From assembly GCA_037176845.1 (NCBI GenBank), contig JAYKXP010000033.1, positions 248,001 through 312,000 of the forward strand: a stretch of DNA of 64,000 bases, given 5' to 3'. Source of the DNA: Paramarasmius palmivorus (taxonomy: Eukaryota; Basidiomycota; Agaricomycetes; Agaricales; Marasmiaceae). Below, piece by piece: positions 34,902 through 47,016 of this stretch. The stretch's first letter is position 1. Every line of letters begins with the position of its first letter. Both the position numbers and the translations under genes were made by a program. The notes under the pieces are model-generated. The model was not told the DNA's origin. It worked only from the letters and a program-made list of their open reading frames with translations, and did no database searches.

Positions 34902-36327
34902 ATGCCTGTCAGCGCTGAGCTGTTGTCTATGGCATTCGCAGCAGTAAGTCAATAGTTGCTCTATCTGTTCAAGCCGTTGATCGCCTTTTGGACCAGTGGA
35001 GTTTTTTTCTTTATGGTGAGTGAACGTCCCTTTAATATTTCAATCCAGGCCCTAACTCACTTCATAAAGGTATATATACGATATTATTTGGACTGTGCAC
35101 CTATATTCTCTTGAAACGCAGGAGGACATCCAATAAATACAATCTCTTCGCCAACATTCTACTCTACCTTCTCGCAACAGTCAACTTAACACTCACGACT
35201 GGATACGATGTTTATACGATGTGTCAAAGGCAAAACAGGTTTATCATGCGCAAGATTCTGGTGTTAACTAGTGTCCCTTACAGCTGCTTTCCGGAGACGA
35301 CAGCGGCTCTGGTTACTGCGGTGGAACTACCAGTTGTGTGTAGGTTCGTGCTCCGGTTCCTCATGTATTCTCAATACATGGTCCTTACTGCGATTTCCCC
35401 TGTTAGCGCGGTAGCCGATGCTATTCTGGTGAATGGGCAACGTGAAGCATAATGACCGTTCGTTCAGACATAAATTTGTAGCTGTGGCGTTGTTATACAA
35501 TATGGGGGGGACAATGGAAGATCGTGATTATTCCCCTTCTGCTGGATATTGCCATTCATAGTGAGTCCTGGTAATCGTTTTCTCCGTGATTCTCATTCTG
35601 AGTTCTAGTTCAGTTGTTGCAATCGTGCTGTACTCTGGGTTCTTCGTCCCTAGCTATGTCGGGACTATCGTCACAGGAACTATAGCAATCATCAATCTAC
35701 TGCTTTCGACACTCATAGGTTCGTCGTAATCACGAACTTCCGCATCACTAAAATCCAACTAAATAAATCATATCTCAGCATTCCAAATCATATCTATTGG
35801 ACGACAAGTAACATATCATACTGGACTCAAAGCCCATAGCATGTATAGGATGATAACTGCTGCAACGTGAGCGACCTCACCTTGTGGGCTCTACTTTTGT
35901 TACTGACCATATTTGAGTTTGGAATCTGGGATACTTTACGCAGCGTTTCTCATTACGATCGCAGCCCTTCAGGGTGATGAGTACCATAAGAGTGCTTCGG
36001 GTTCCAAAGATAGATTTCAAACATCCACAGCATACCCATCAGAGTATGCCGCGATGTTGCTCTTGATGCGCGGATGGCCTTACATTGCAGTGAGTTCTTT
36101 CATTTAATTGATACCAATATACTTGGACTGAATCCACTACGCAGGGTATCACGGCATCAGTCATCATTGTTCGTGTAACGCTGGGCGTTGCCCTGAACGA
36201 TGTGCAGAGTGAGTTGACAACACTACGTGCGACTGAGGGCCCACCGGTATGGCCACATGGCCGTCGGAGCGCACGAACTGACTCAGTAACAAGCAGTACC
36301 ATGGTATCGCGAGGAAATTTTGTTTAG
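34902..36327 (+). CDS. Seven-helix membrane protein of basidiomycete type, gene 2
   Basis: At least nine exons. The first six can be placed exactly: 34902-34943, 34997-35015, 35070-35238, 35284-35337, 35407-35428 and 35482-35560. Exons two and five are only 19 and 22 bases. The protein begins MPVSAELLSMAFAAWSFFLY and continues GIYTILFGLCTYILLKRR. It has the family motif DAILLWRCYTIWGGQWK, then helices in VAIVLYSGFFVPSYVG, TIAIINLLLSTLI and ESGILYAAFLITIAALQG. The last segment, GITASVIIVRVTLGVAL, precedes a polar tail. This is the same broad family as the gene at 9169-10314. Receptor-like topology is seen; ligand and function are unknown. Confidence 0.76.
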
Positions 36328-36695
36328 GAGAGGACTTATACTTTCAAAGACCTTACGTCAAGTTTGTTGAGCAAGGTAGATTGCATGCATCTTATTCAAG
36401 ACGGAAATAGCTTATTGGGCTTCGATGCAGGGACCGCCGAGTTTCTTGATTATCATGATCTACGGCGTGGATCGTACTGCACTCACATGAATTTCACATA
36501 CATGATACCAACAAACTCGTTGATGATTCGTACTCGGATACGAACCGAGCGTCCAGGTCAATCTGTTGGTTTCAAATCTCGTTTGTTACAGCCATAAATC
36601 AACATTAAGTCGTAAAATACAAGGAGAGGATATAGTATGGGTGTGGTATATGTGGTATATTGATATAATAATAGAGACATACCCCAGTCTTCAGT
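36328..36695. other. Intergenic stretch between convergent genes
   Basis: This lies between the stop of the seven-helix gene and the stop of the catalase gene. Nothing else is visible. Confidence 0.35.
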
Positions 36696-39017
36696 TTACT
36701 GATCCATCGGGTAGCGATCTACGAACTTGAACTGCTTCAACCCGCTCTCAAAGTTATCAACAAAATCACCATCAGTAGAGTTTGTCATATAGATCCCGGG
36801 CTGCGATGCGGCTGCGAACGTCCCCATGACCTGGCTAGCTGATCCCACGGATGCTATGGGCTTTCCGTAATAGAAGGCATCCCTGACAATGCTCATCGGA
36901 CGCTGAGGGGGGTAGAATGATGAAGTCGAAGCTGACGCCGAATCAAACAAGCTGTTGGTGCCATCTGTGATGACGATCCCGTCGAAAAGAACAGCATCGG
37001 AAGACATATATGTGGTATCGACGCCCTGGGCCATTGTCTCCGCGATTACGACGCCGTTTGCACCCTTGTCGTGCAGTGCCTTGGCGATGGCAGATGCTTG
37101 CTGGATCGATGAGCTAGAGCTGGTGGTTGCAAGGATACCCACGTTGAGACCAGCAATGGTTATCAACGTGGTGTTGAACACGGAAAGTGCAGTGGTGGTA
37201 TTGTCATGATAGTAAGCTGAATCGGGTGAGGGTGCATCGACACCGATGGCGAGGGCTACACGTTTTGCAAAGTCGTTATCGATCCTGTTGATCTGAGCAA
37301 TGAAGTTTTGGCGGACGACTTCAGATTGGACATGGGAGAGTTCGAAGCGGAGAGCATTGACCATCATCTGTCTCTCTACGGGGAGCATGGAATTATAGAA
37401 GAGTCGTGGCTGAGTCCAGTAATCCAAGAATGTCGGCGAAATTTCTCGAACGTAATGGGCATCGACGATCTTCCTCGCGGGAGCGGAGAAGAAGCCATTC
37501 CCCACGCTTTGGTTGGCAGGTTTGGGAAACCCGTTATTCAAAGTGTTGAATGTGTAGGGGTTAACGTTGGTGTGGATGAACTGTTGGCCGGCACCGTCAC
37601 GGTTGTTGTTGTGAACTCCGTTACGAGGACGGTTGATCGGGATCTGTTCGAAATTTGGAGATCCCATGTTTCTGTTGAGTTGAGTGTCGACATAGGAGAA
37701 CAATCGACCCTGCAACAGGGGATCATCCGAGAAGTCGATACCGGGAACGACGTGACCAGGAGAGAACTGGTACATGAATTAAACATCAGAACGGCACAAA
37801 CGATAGAAAAGAGGTAAAGCTCACCATTGCTTGTTCTGTCTCAGCAAAGTAATTCCTAACGTTCTGGTTGAGAACGAACTTGCCCAACAGAGTAACAGGC
37901 ACCAAGGTCTCTGGTAACATCTTGGTCGGGTCCAACATGTCGAAACCGTACTTCAGGACGTCCTCCTCGTCGACGATCTGCACACCAACCTCCCACTCAG
38001 GGAACTGACCCGCAGAGATGGAGTCAAATAGATCCTTGCGATGAAAGTCCGGGTTCTGGCCAGCGAGCGCAAGAGCCTCGGCCCAGATAAGACTAGCACG
38101 ACCTTGTTTGCTCTTGAAGTGCCATTTGATGAGCTTCGAGTTACCGTCTCGGGTGACGAAACGGAATGTGTGAACTCCGAAACCATCGATGTGGCGGTAC
38201 GAACGAGGGATACCGTGGCCAGAGATGGCCCACATCAGCGCATTGAGTGTAGATGGGTTCTGAGAGAAGAAATCGTAGGCGGAATCATGAGCGGTAGCAG
38301 CCTGAGGGATCTCGTTGTCGGCTCTTGGCTTGACAGAGTGGACGAGATCAGGGAATTGCATGGCGTCTTGGATGAAAAATACGGGAGCGTTGTTGCCCAC
38401 AATATCTGAGGAAAGATATGTCAGTCCATCTCCTTGGCAGGTAAGCAATAGCCACATACCATAGTTGCCCTGGTCTGTATAGAAACGCAAAGCAAATCCA
38501 TGAAGATCACGAGCAGTATCCGCACTACCACGCGAACCTGCCACGGTGGAGAAGCGGAGGAAAATAGGTGTCTGCTTCCCAGCGGAAGCTAGGAATGACG
38601 CTGCTGTGAGGTTGGACCAGTCGCCATACGACTCGAAGTATCCATGAGCGGCAGCACCGCGAGCATGTACTATCCAAGAGATTAATATAAGCCCAAATGA
38701 CCTCATAGGAGTGACTCACCGGCTCTCTCAGGGATTCTCTCGTGATCAAAGCGGGTAATCTTCGTGCGTAAAACGAAGTCTTCCAGCAGGGTAGGGCCTC
38801 GTTGTCCGGCTTTGAGAGAATGCGTGTCATCGACGGGAGTTCCAAAGTCGGTCGTTGTATACGAGCTGGAATCATCCACGACGAACTGATCCATGAAGCC
38901 GTCTTCGCCAGGATTTTCGCGGCGCGACAGGTGTTCGTCTTCGTAGGTAGCACTGTAGGGGCAAGTAGCGGATGATAGAACGGCAGCAGTGACGATAACA
39001 ACGAAGATGGCCCGCAT
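36696..39017 (-). CDS. Secreted large-subunit catalase
   Basis: Four exons give a protein of roughly 715-720 residues, the size of large-subunit (clade 2) catalases. A leader [19 protein letters not shown] indicates secretion. The conserved [20 protein letters not shown] carries the catalytic His and is interrupted by the first intron. [20 protein letters not shown] carries the catalytic Asn. [13 protein letters not shown] carries the Tyr that ligates heme. The C-terminal 150 or so residues form the flavodoxin-like (DJ-1/PfpI-type) extra domain of this clade, with [10 protein letters not shown] and [13 protein letters not shown]. It breaks down hydrogen peroxide outside the cell. A TATATAAA lies about 70 bases upstream. 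Confidence 0.93.
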
Positions 39018-39089
39018 CGTGTAAAGAGATTAGGATTAGGTGGGATTAGACAGTGATTAGGTGTGGAGTCTCGATGAGATGGAATCCAC

Positions 39090-39097
39090 TTTATATA
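39090..39097 (-). promoter_or_regulatory. TATA element of the catalase gene
   Basis: TATATAAA on the minus strand lies 72 bases upstream of the catalase ATG at 39017, a normal distance for a fungal core promoter. Confidence 0.55.
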
Positions 39098-39740
39098 CAT
39101 GCAGGCCGAAACAGCGAGTGTTTCGTCGTTTCAGTGTTCCTGTCACAGTGCAAAGTCAGCGTCGGAAGTTTAATCAGAAACCCGATCGTAATAGCAGAGT
39201 TCGGAGCTATCGGCTCAACGATGATGGGTGTGCTCACCTCAAGTTCATCGGCTTCTTGAATGACAATAACGAACAGTAACACATAGTAGCTGGCGATTCT
39301 TCTAGCTATTCGGCTAGTCTTGCAGTCATGCCAGTTCGAGTTCGCTGTTCTAGACGCTACTGGTGTCTGAGTTTGAAGATCAGGGGCCTGCTTTCAGATC
39401 AAAAGTGTGTCGCTAAGGGGTCGACACGGATGTAAACTGTTTTCGTTTGTCATAAGGTATATGGAAGGGTATATGAAATACACCTGTCAAGCATTCAAAC
39501 CACCGTTAGCGCCTCCAGTCCAATTGAATCGTAATGAGCCGAGACCCATCGGTTGCGACTTGCAACTTCTCACTCGTGTTTGAGGATCAGGGGTAGCACG
39601 ACTGCGTCGTTATGCATCATCCCTAAACGAGCCTCGAACTCGATCCATTGTATATGGCATCTCTAGGGTCATCAGCGAAGGTTCAAAAGACGTTGTTCAA
39701 CATATAAATGAGCTGGGCGCTACATCACACAAAATGTCAA
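39098..39740. other. Upstream region of the catalase gene
   Basis: No gene is supportable. Regulatory sequence of the catalase gene is expected, but I recognise no specific operator. Confidence 0.3.
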
Positions 39741-40700
39741 GTGGTGATCACTAGTTACAGGCAGATATACCTCGTGAAACCTGTCACTGCCAATTACGGT
39801 AAGTAATATCTTGGATAGAACTTTGTTTAACTAGTCATAACCAGTAATAAATATCATGTCTTTCAATATCTGATACTTACAAGTTACCATAAAGTTATAA
39901 CATGGCAATAGCTTTCCCTAACTTGCTATCACAGGTTACCGTAAAGTTATAACCCAGTGATAACTTTCCCTAATCTGTTATAACCAGTTACCTGACATTA
40001 TTTTCTTGCTGTTGGAGTAGCTGTAAAAGCACAAATAATGTTAATTGAACGACCTACAATAGTGGAAGAACACAACTACAATCATTGGAGCCTCAAGAAT
40101 ATATCTTAAGATATTGGAGAGGCGGGGGTATATATTGTATTGAGTTTGTAGAAATGTAAACGATCCTTTGGCCCAGTGGTTAGTGCGCCGGACTTTTGGT
40201 CTACGTTGGTAAGCCGTCGAGGTCCGAAGTTCAATCCACCGTGGTGACATTTATTTACATATTTATTCTCCGGGAGATACATGAGATTGTCAACTTTAGA
40301 TTAGATGTATGTAGACCCAGATTAGATGTCCGTAGATAGATGTATGTTCGAGTACATGTAAACCACAAGTCAGTAATGTAATATGTAAATACACAAGTCA
40401 GTAATCTAGTCAGCTACGAAAAGAGTAAGAGAAGGGGAAAGAGGGCTCGGATAGAAAGATCCTTTTTTTATATGCCGCTATTGTCCCCTCATAACTAGTT
40501 AAGATGAGTTATGGTAGTTATGACTCCAGTAACCAGTAATATCATCAATAACTAGTAGTAACCTTGATAACCTGTGCTCACCTACGATTACCCGGCATTA
40601 TACACTCAAACCCGTTATGATAACCAGGTAACGTGCTATACCCAATTAATGAGTTCACGACTAATAACAAGGTATCATAGCAGGTAATAAAGCAAGCCAC
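39741..40700. repeat. TAAC/GTTA-rich repeat zone
   Basis: Strings such as GTTATAACC, TAACCAGTTA and GTTACCGTAAAGTTATAAC recur in both orientations. Two clear direct repeats of about 52 bases begin at 39883 and 39935. A second dense patch lies at 40490-40690. The zone also contains the tRNA-like sequence at 40163-40248. I cannot say whether it is transposon debris or a local satellite. Confidence 0.6.
40163..40248 (+). repeat. tRNA-like sequence (SINE head or tRNA pseudogene)
   Basis: An A-box-like TGGCCCAGTGG (40169-40179) and a B-box-like AGTTCAATCCA (40228-40238) are at tRNA spacing if an intron-like insert is allowed. An anticodon-type stem CGGAC/GTCCG encloses TTTTGG. The acceptor ends do not pair and the T stem is poor, so a working tRNA is unlikely. 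A pol III-derived retroelement head or decayed tRNA fits better. Confidence 0.5.
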
Positions 40701-41239
40701 CTCCATTATGACCCCCATATCCGGGTATTCCAGATATTGGGAGGTCATTCCAGGTAAGGTAGGTCATATCCGGGGTATGACCACCTGCCCTTTTGTGTGA
40801 TGTAATGCACGGTAGTAAGCGCCCACTAGCTACCCACTTGCGCAAGTGGAACAACGTCAATACATGCCCAGTATTGAACGGGATAGATGAAGGGTGAGCC
40901 TATCGGTGTATTCCGATGGGTCCGACGAGGAGTATAAGGATACCAAATTGAGATATCATTGGCTTGCCCGCTGATGGTTTGCTAATGACCAGTACCAGAA
41001 TCCATGACAGAAAGGACACTCCAACGAAGGAGTTGAACGAGATGGGGTACCACGTACTCGGAGAGTGAGTTGGGCGTCTGACGGCAGCGATCTATCCGTT
41101 TAGCAACCGTTTCGTCGCTTGGGCTGAGCTGTCCCCAGGTTTTCTAATGTCCACAATCCGCCTCCATGAGCAATATGTTGCCAGAGGAAACGGAGAAGTA
41201 CAAACCTAAAACCAATGTAATCAACATCCCGGCCGCTCA
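40701..41239. other. Gene-free stretch
   Basis: Nothing with coding character is visible; the TAAC-rich pattern fades out here. Confidence 0.3.
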
Positions 41240-41923
41240 CTAGAGCGCAACGACGGCTGGGGATGCTTCATTAGTTGCGCTATCCTGAAAGGTCTGAGGT
41301 GCTTGAGCAGTAGCTCCACGAGGTATGGAGGGCCTCAACTGTGAGGCAGTGGAGTAGGGTACAATTTCGCGTTGTTTACAGCAGCGAATGATGGAATGGC
41401 CAATCGTAGGATGTTGTAGAAGAATCTGTGCGACAGCGTTATCAGCAAAGGTACATAGCACACAACGTAAGTGACGTACTTCTGGCTGTGTAGCTAAACC
41501 TTTTCTCAAGCGCCAAATAGCCCGAGAACATCGGAGTTTAGCGCCCAAGTCTGCAACGATACCGCCTCTGAATTGAGCACCAAGCAACGCTCTCTCGGTC
41601 ATAAGGAACACGATACGGATAGATGATACTGTTTGAAACATATTCCGGTAAGTCCGAGGGTAGATATGTGAGCGAAGTACAGTGTTATCGACCGTTCTGC
41701 GTATTGAGCATCGGGAGATTTGTCGTGAGCTAGTGCAGGGAGTTTGGTAATCTAGAATAGGTATATGCTGCTTTGGAACGCCATGAATGGGCCAGGATGC
41801 AGTTTGTCGGACATTGTCCAAATGTTCGACCAGAATGTAAAGGAATGTCGTTTTAGCCTTTAACCCGACCAGTACTCTTGTAATATCGATCATTCCGCCT
41901 CGTAGCGTGAGCGATGGACGCAA
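41240..41923 (-). CDS. Possible hypothetical protein (227-residue open frame)
   Basis: A single uninterrupted minus-strand frame begins MRPSLTLRGGMIDITRVLVG and ends TNEASPAVVAL. Its length is above what chance frames reach nearby. However, I see no signal peptide, membrane helix or family motif, and the composition (Arg- and Cys-rich in the middle) is not convincing. It could be the 3' exon of a gene whose other exons lie between 42000 and 42750, where Ser/Pro-rich frames occur on the same strand. Confidence 0.3.
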   Translation of the reverse strand: MRPSLTLRGGMIDITRVLVGLKAKTTFLYILVEHLDNVRQTASWPIHGVPKQHIPILDYQTPCTSSRQISRCSIRRTVDNTVLRSHIYPRTYRNMFQTVSSIRIVFLMTERALLGAQFRGGIVADLGAKLRCSRAIWRLRKGLATQPEVRHLRCVLCTFADNAVAQILLQHPTIGHSIIRCCKQREIVPYSTASQLRPSIPRGATAQAPQTFQDSATNEASPAVVAL

Positions 41924-43691
41924 AGAAGGAGGTATGAAGGGGATTGAGAGGTAGTCGTAGGAATGCCCGGCCTCGAAGCCTGGAAGATTGTACCGTCATG
42001 AGCGTGTTTGCACAAAGCTGGCGCGGAAATTGTTAGTCAGGAACCAGATAGATTGAGCAATTAATTAGAGACGAACCTTGGACCGAGAACATCAAGCGTA
42101 CATGTCCGTATCCCTTATATCGATAACTTCCTCTCTGGAACGGTTATATGCTCATCCTTCCTTTCATTCCATGAAGCTTGGAACACGTTCACGCTGGACC
42201 CTACATAGGTTCGCGCTTACGTAGCACCGGAAGTTCGCATGCTTATGATTCGTGATGAAAAGCCGAGCTCACACCCCAAGAGTAAGGGATGTATGGAAGG
42301 GCAAGCTGGGGTGTAGGATGACGCTTCAGGAAGGCAGTTGAAAGGGGAAGTGTGAAAGTAGGCGGAGGTCAGGAAGGTTTCAGCTAGAGCTTTAAACAAC
42401 CAAGGCTGTACCGCGGGGGCGAGAGGCGGTATAAACAGGGATTGTATGGTAGAAGGGATGAAGGTGGATGGGTCGACAGAGTGAAGGTACATCTGTGCAT
42501 GGAAGGTGTGAAAGGGATGGGCAATAGGTCGTCAGGCACCACGAGCTTGGGGAAATGGGGAAGCGTGGGCTGATAGAGATGGCAGGTCGTAGACAAGCTC
42601 GGAGGGCCCCGGAAATCAGAGACAAGGGAGCACCGACGAACAAAGGCGAGATAAAGCCAGATCTCGGTTTCAAAATCTTGGTAGGAGCGTGATGATGTTG
42701 GGAAGGGAATTCGGAAGGGGAGTGTGCTGGAATGGGGCTTGCGAATGCGACCATTTCAAGGCTGTTGGTGACGTTTATAGTGCATCTTGATGGTGCAACA
42801 TAGTGGTTACCATTAATGACTTGGTGCGTATACTTGGTACCTGAGGTTCCATTGAGGATTCAACGGGTTGAGCTGAAAAAAGATAGACATACCCTTATCT
42901 CGCATACCAGCCTCGTATAACCCTGACATTCCCGAGCTCTCTACCCATCCCACCCTCTTGCCGTCGATTCTCCCCCTAAAAACGAGCATACGGACATTGT
43001 AAACGCGGTCTGTATCTTATGCCAGTCAACTTAGGCTGAAAATTGGTGCCGTTGGTGGTGTCGGATTCAGAGCGTAGAGAATTGCTCATGACAAGGCTTT
43101 TTGGAAAGGAAACTTGAGGAGGTAGTCCTGAAAATGTCTATATTCAAAGTTAGTCTAAAATTTGCGAGAGGAGACCTGCAAAAGGTACGGTGTACCTTTG
43201 TATGAAGGATCGAAATTATACCGGTTATTCTGGCTGTTCCAACCAGCCGTTAGCCGTGAGAGATGGTATATAGACTAGGAGCAGCATTCGGAGTCGCTTA
43301 GTGTGTTTACTAAGGTGGAATATAGCCCTGGTTGGGAAAGGTTACCGGAGGTTCTTTAAACTCGATCGCATCATTGACCAAGGCCCCACCGACGCACCAT
43401 ACCTCCACAACTACCAACCGCAACATGATTTCCTACTTGCTCCTCATGACGGCCCGGGTATGTGAGAATATACACTTCTTGCGTTTCTCCTGTGACCTTC
43501 AGGTTCGTAACCCCGTCACTGAGTAGCCCCGGGCCCATGGCATAATCCTATATCTTTTCCTAGTGAGGACTATTTTAATCAATCACGACAAGCCATATGG
43601 ACATTCAGCTCTTAATCATGATCATCTCCCTGATACTGATTCACGACCACCTTTATAACATTAGACTGTAAGTGAAATCAGAAACGTTCAT
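41924..43691. other. Stretch without a supportable gene
   Basis: Pyrimidine-rich minus-strand frames at 42217-42754 overlap each other in different frames and look like composition artefacts. I cannot support a gene. Confidence 0.3.
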
Positions 43692-45901
43692 ATGATCCCC
43701 TCGCTTCTTGCTCTATTGACCTGTCTGGTCCCACTGGTCCGGTCTCTGGATATTCCCTCGACATGGCGGGTGAGTCTTGTTGGTCCTTTTGCCTTTGCAA
43801 GGATGTTCTCTCACCAACCTGACAGAAACCTGGAATTACAGTATTGCCTGAAGAAAGGAAAGGGCTCGCCAATGCTGCGCTGGAGAATGTGATTGGTATG
43901 CTCAATCAGAACTTGACAGGTTGAGAAACATTTTGTTTCGTTTGATCACTCACTAAACCGTCGATATTTCAAGGTGACATGCAAGGGACGCTGGGTGTTC
44001 AAGCAGCAATCTCCGAGATGGATTACCTATCCAACCAGACGTTGAATAAAGCCCTGGCAGGGGACTTTTTTTCGCGCTATCCTACTGTCGATGTGCTTGC
44101 CCGAACATTAAAGTAAGTTGAACTCTCTGGTCGATATTTACCAATTCATCAACTCGGATTTCCTAGGGTAAACTACTCAGTGCGTGTACAACATCCAACC
44201 CGTTCCGTGAATAACTGCTAAAGCATGGATAGGCTTATGACGCACTGTATGTGCTTTTTCTGTCACGATCCGAATCAACTCAACCTTCATCGAAGATTGT
44301 TTGGGTACGCATCGATTCAAGCCTACATTGTGTATCTAGATCCCCAGCACTTGACGGCCGCAAGGGATTCATGGAATTTAGCAAGAAATTACACATTGCT
44401 AGAGGACGATATTACGTCTGGCACCCGAAATCTAACCCTTAACTACGATCACCTTCAAGAGTCATGTCAAGGCAGTAAGTCGATGCCGAATTTCATCCAT
44501 GAAGCAATGCTTTAATCCCTCTTCTTGTAGACACGATGGCAGGAGGGACGGCAGATGTGCGTATGTTTCCGTCGTTAGCACCACATTCTCACCGTCACTC
44601 AGAACGATAATAAATATCCTTACTTTTGGGGACCGCAAACTGGGTTGGTTGCCTTCAAATATCGCTTTGTATGATACTCATTAGCTCCCTTGTAGGATGT
44701 TCTTAACGTGCGTTACAACCAATCGCCCAGGATGTGTGGTAACCAGCCCAATTTGTAGATTATCAGCGCTGCTCTACGAAGTTTCTTCAAACGAAACCTA
44801 TAAGGATGCCGCGATTCAATCAGAGGGTTTCCTTCAGAAACAACTCTACAGAATCCCGGGGTTGATACTCTATTGGAAGAACACTCAAACTTGCGAAAGT
44901 TCCACAAACGTGTTTCTTATTCATTCGTCCGGTTTTTGGATCCAAGGACTCTCCATCTGGGCGTCGATTGCGGGCGATTCTTCCTCGATATCTCTGTTGA
45001 GTAATCAAATTTATTGTAACGCAAAATATTGATTTTGATTCAGTCTCGAGCAAAGTATCGCTGCAGCAACAAACCAGATTAATTGGCAAAGCGAGAACGG
45101 CATTCAAGGTTCATACTCAAAATCCGTCGTTAAGGTCATGCAAGAAGCTAATTTCTCATACAGCAAACGATATTCCCTCTCTATACAACGCATATTTAAT
45201 CCGTGGTTTGAGAACGGCTTATACGCGATTAAATTCGTCGAACAGTGCCTTGAAAAGCTACATTCAAGGCTATATTGGGGTGCAAGTGAGACAGATCAAT
45301 GGAACTACACGTAATCTTATTAACCGTTCACCTTTACCAGTACAATGCCTTGCTTGATCTGGCTACCCGCGATCAAAGTAATATATATACTGGGAGTTGG
45401 GCCGGACCAGCCACTTTAACTCCAGACTTGTGGAACCAAACTAGTGCTTCGGAGGTTCTGATATCTGGCATACCTCTCCTGTTCACCCAGACTGTACCGA
45501 ATCCGGAGCCTTCTCCGTCGCCACAGCCAGTCAGCAATTCCAGTACTTCCACACCTGCTGGTCCTATAGCGGGTGGTGTCGTCGGCGGTATGGTGGTAAT
45601 CATAGCTACCATCGTACTATTATGGTATCGACGTCGACGCCAGCAATTACTTAACGTACCTTCTCCCACACCATTCGGACTTGATCAAGACAGTAGAACA
45701 ACTTCCCAGCGAGATGCTGTATCACCTACCACCCGATCTCATACGAAAGGTCACGATGGTCAAACGGAAAACACACTCGACCAAGGGACCCAGGCGAGGG
45801 GTGACGGGGCTGAAGTACCTGTTGAAGACATGGTCAGAGCTCTATTTGAACGAATTCAGTCGGAGCCTCCTCCGTCATATAGGGCTAGTGGACCTGTGTA
45901 A
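43692..45901 (+). CDS. Glycosidase-like (GH76-type) surface protein, copy 1
   Basis: A many-exon gene with leader MIPSLLALLTCLVPLVRSLD, then ERKGLANAALENVIGDMQ, GDFFSRYPTVDVLARTLK and two tiny exons (44167-44179 and 44233-44246). A domain follows with SIQAYIVYLDPQHLTAARD, NTMAGGTAD, LSALLYEVSSNETYKDAAIQ, GLSIWASIAGDSSS and YIQGYIGVQYNALLDLATRD. After a Pro/Ser stalk come one helix (GPIAGGVVGGMVVIIATIVLL) and RRRRQQ. The helical-repeat layout resembles agaric proteins related to GH76 alpha-1,6-mannanases. No pair of catalytic acids is identified, so the activity is not claimed. The region around 44580-44700 and 45110-45190 was not fully resolved. A paralogue lies at 51382-53560. Confidence 0.68.
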
Positions 45902-47016
45902 CAGCATTGTCTGAGTAGTGTACTACTTCCTCGTATCTGTGTGTGGTATTTATTGACACGAACATAACGTAACTCCTCTTGTTTCATATGTAGTTGAAGC
46001 TTCTAACCAGTGGAGTAAATATAGTAGGTGAGAAATGGGTTGCGTACTCGATGTGATGTCGGGTGCAGTGATTGCGAGTGCTGTGCGAGTGCTGTAATTG
46101 CGGGAACACACATATGGTTTTAGGTGCGCCTCACGCTTTCCCAGGCGATGGAGTATTCCTTTGGGTCAAAGTTAGACTACTATACTTGTCTTTGGAGAGA
46201 TGATGCTTTATTTTGTCTTCCTTGGAGTATCGCGGACGAAGTTCATCAAAAGAACGTGAGATGTTCTCCCGTTCACGGTAGTAATAGCAAACACAATCCA
46301 AGCATTGATAATTTCCCTATCTTTAGGCATTACGGGTAAGAATTACATCTTCTGCCTCAACGCACTAGCTCTGTGTCTGAGCTCAGCAGCAGCCCGAGAC
46401 GACCCAGTTTCAAACCTGGTCTGCACGACCGCATGTGCAAAGTGAATCGGAACCCCCCAGTACTTCGGTCCTTGAAATAAGGGTCTAAGTCGGAGAGCCG
46501 TGACAACAATATTCTCTATGTTCTATATGAATGGCTGTTATTGAATAAATCCATTGATTTTTTCTGTGTTATTTATGAGAGTGCGAGACATTCTGCTAAT
46601 ACCTACTACAGACTTCATACTGGCAACCGCTAGAGCAGCCATCAGCCTTCGTACAGCCAGGAAGGAACATCAATAGTATGTAATTTAATCCGAATACTCC
46701 GAGTGTATCCTCACCCAGATCTAGCGGCTGATAGCAGTATTATGGGTATCAATACTTGCCGTGGTGTTTCCTTCAACGTCGCTTGCCATGGGCACCTCTG
46801 AAGGATTGAAATTTGAAAGTACCGTTCAAACTATAACCGGCGACAAGTACATGACAACAGCTCCACAAGACGTTTTTTTTTGCACTGTTACTGACATTCA
46901 ACTTTCAATCTAGCGAGTCTCTTCGAGTAATAGTGAACACACCCTAGGTCATCCAATAGTGAGAACAAACCTAACTTGTAGGCATTCCAAGTACCAATTA
47001 CATACATCTTCTTCCT
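45902..47016. other. Gene-free stretch
   Basis: No coding frame with support and no RNA gene. It separates the convergent glycosidase-like gene and F-box gene. Confidence 0.35.

Noticed and set aside
37308..37817. 169-residue plus-strand open frame inside the catalase gene
   Set aside because: It lies entirely antisense to well-supported catalase exons and has no family pattern.
42217..42754. Overlapping Ser/Pro-rich minus-strand frames, considered as a gene
   Set aside because: Three frames overlap with similar composition because the strand is pyrimidine-rich. No leader, domain or consistent splice sites were found.
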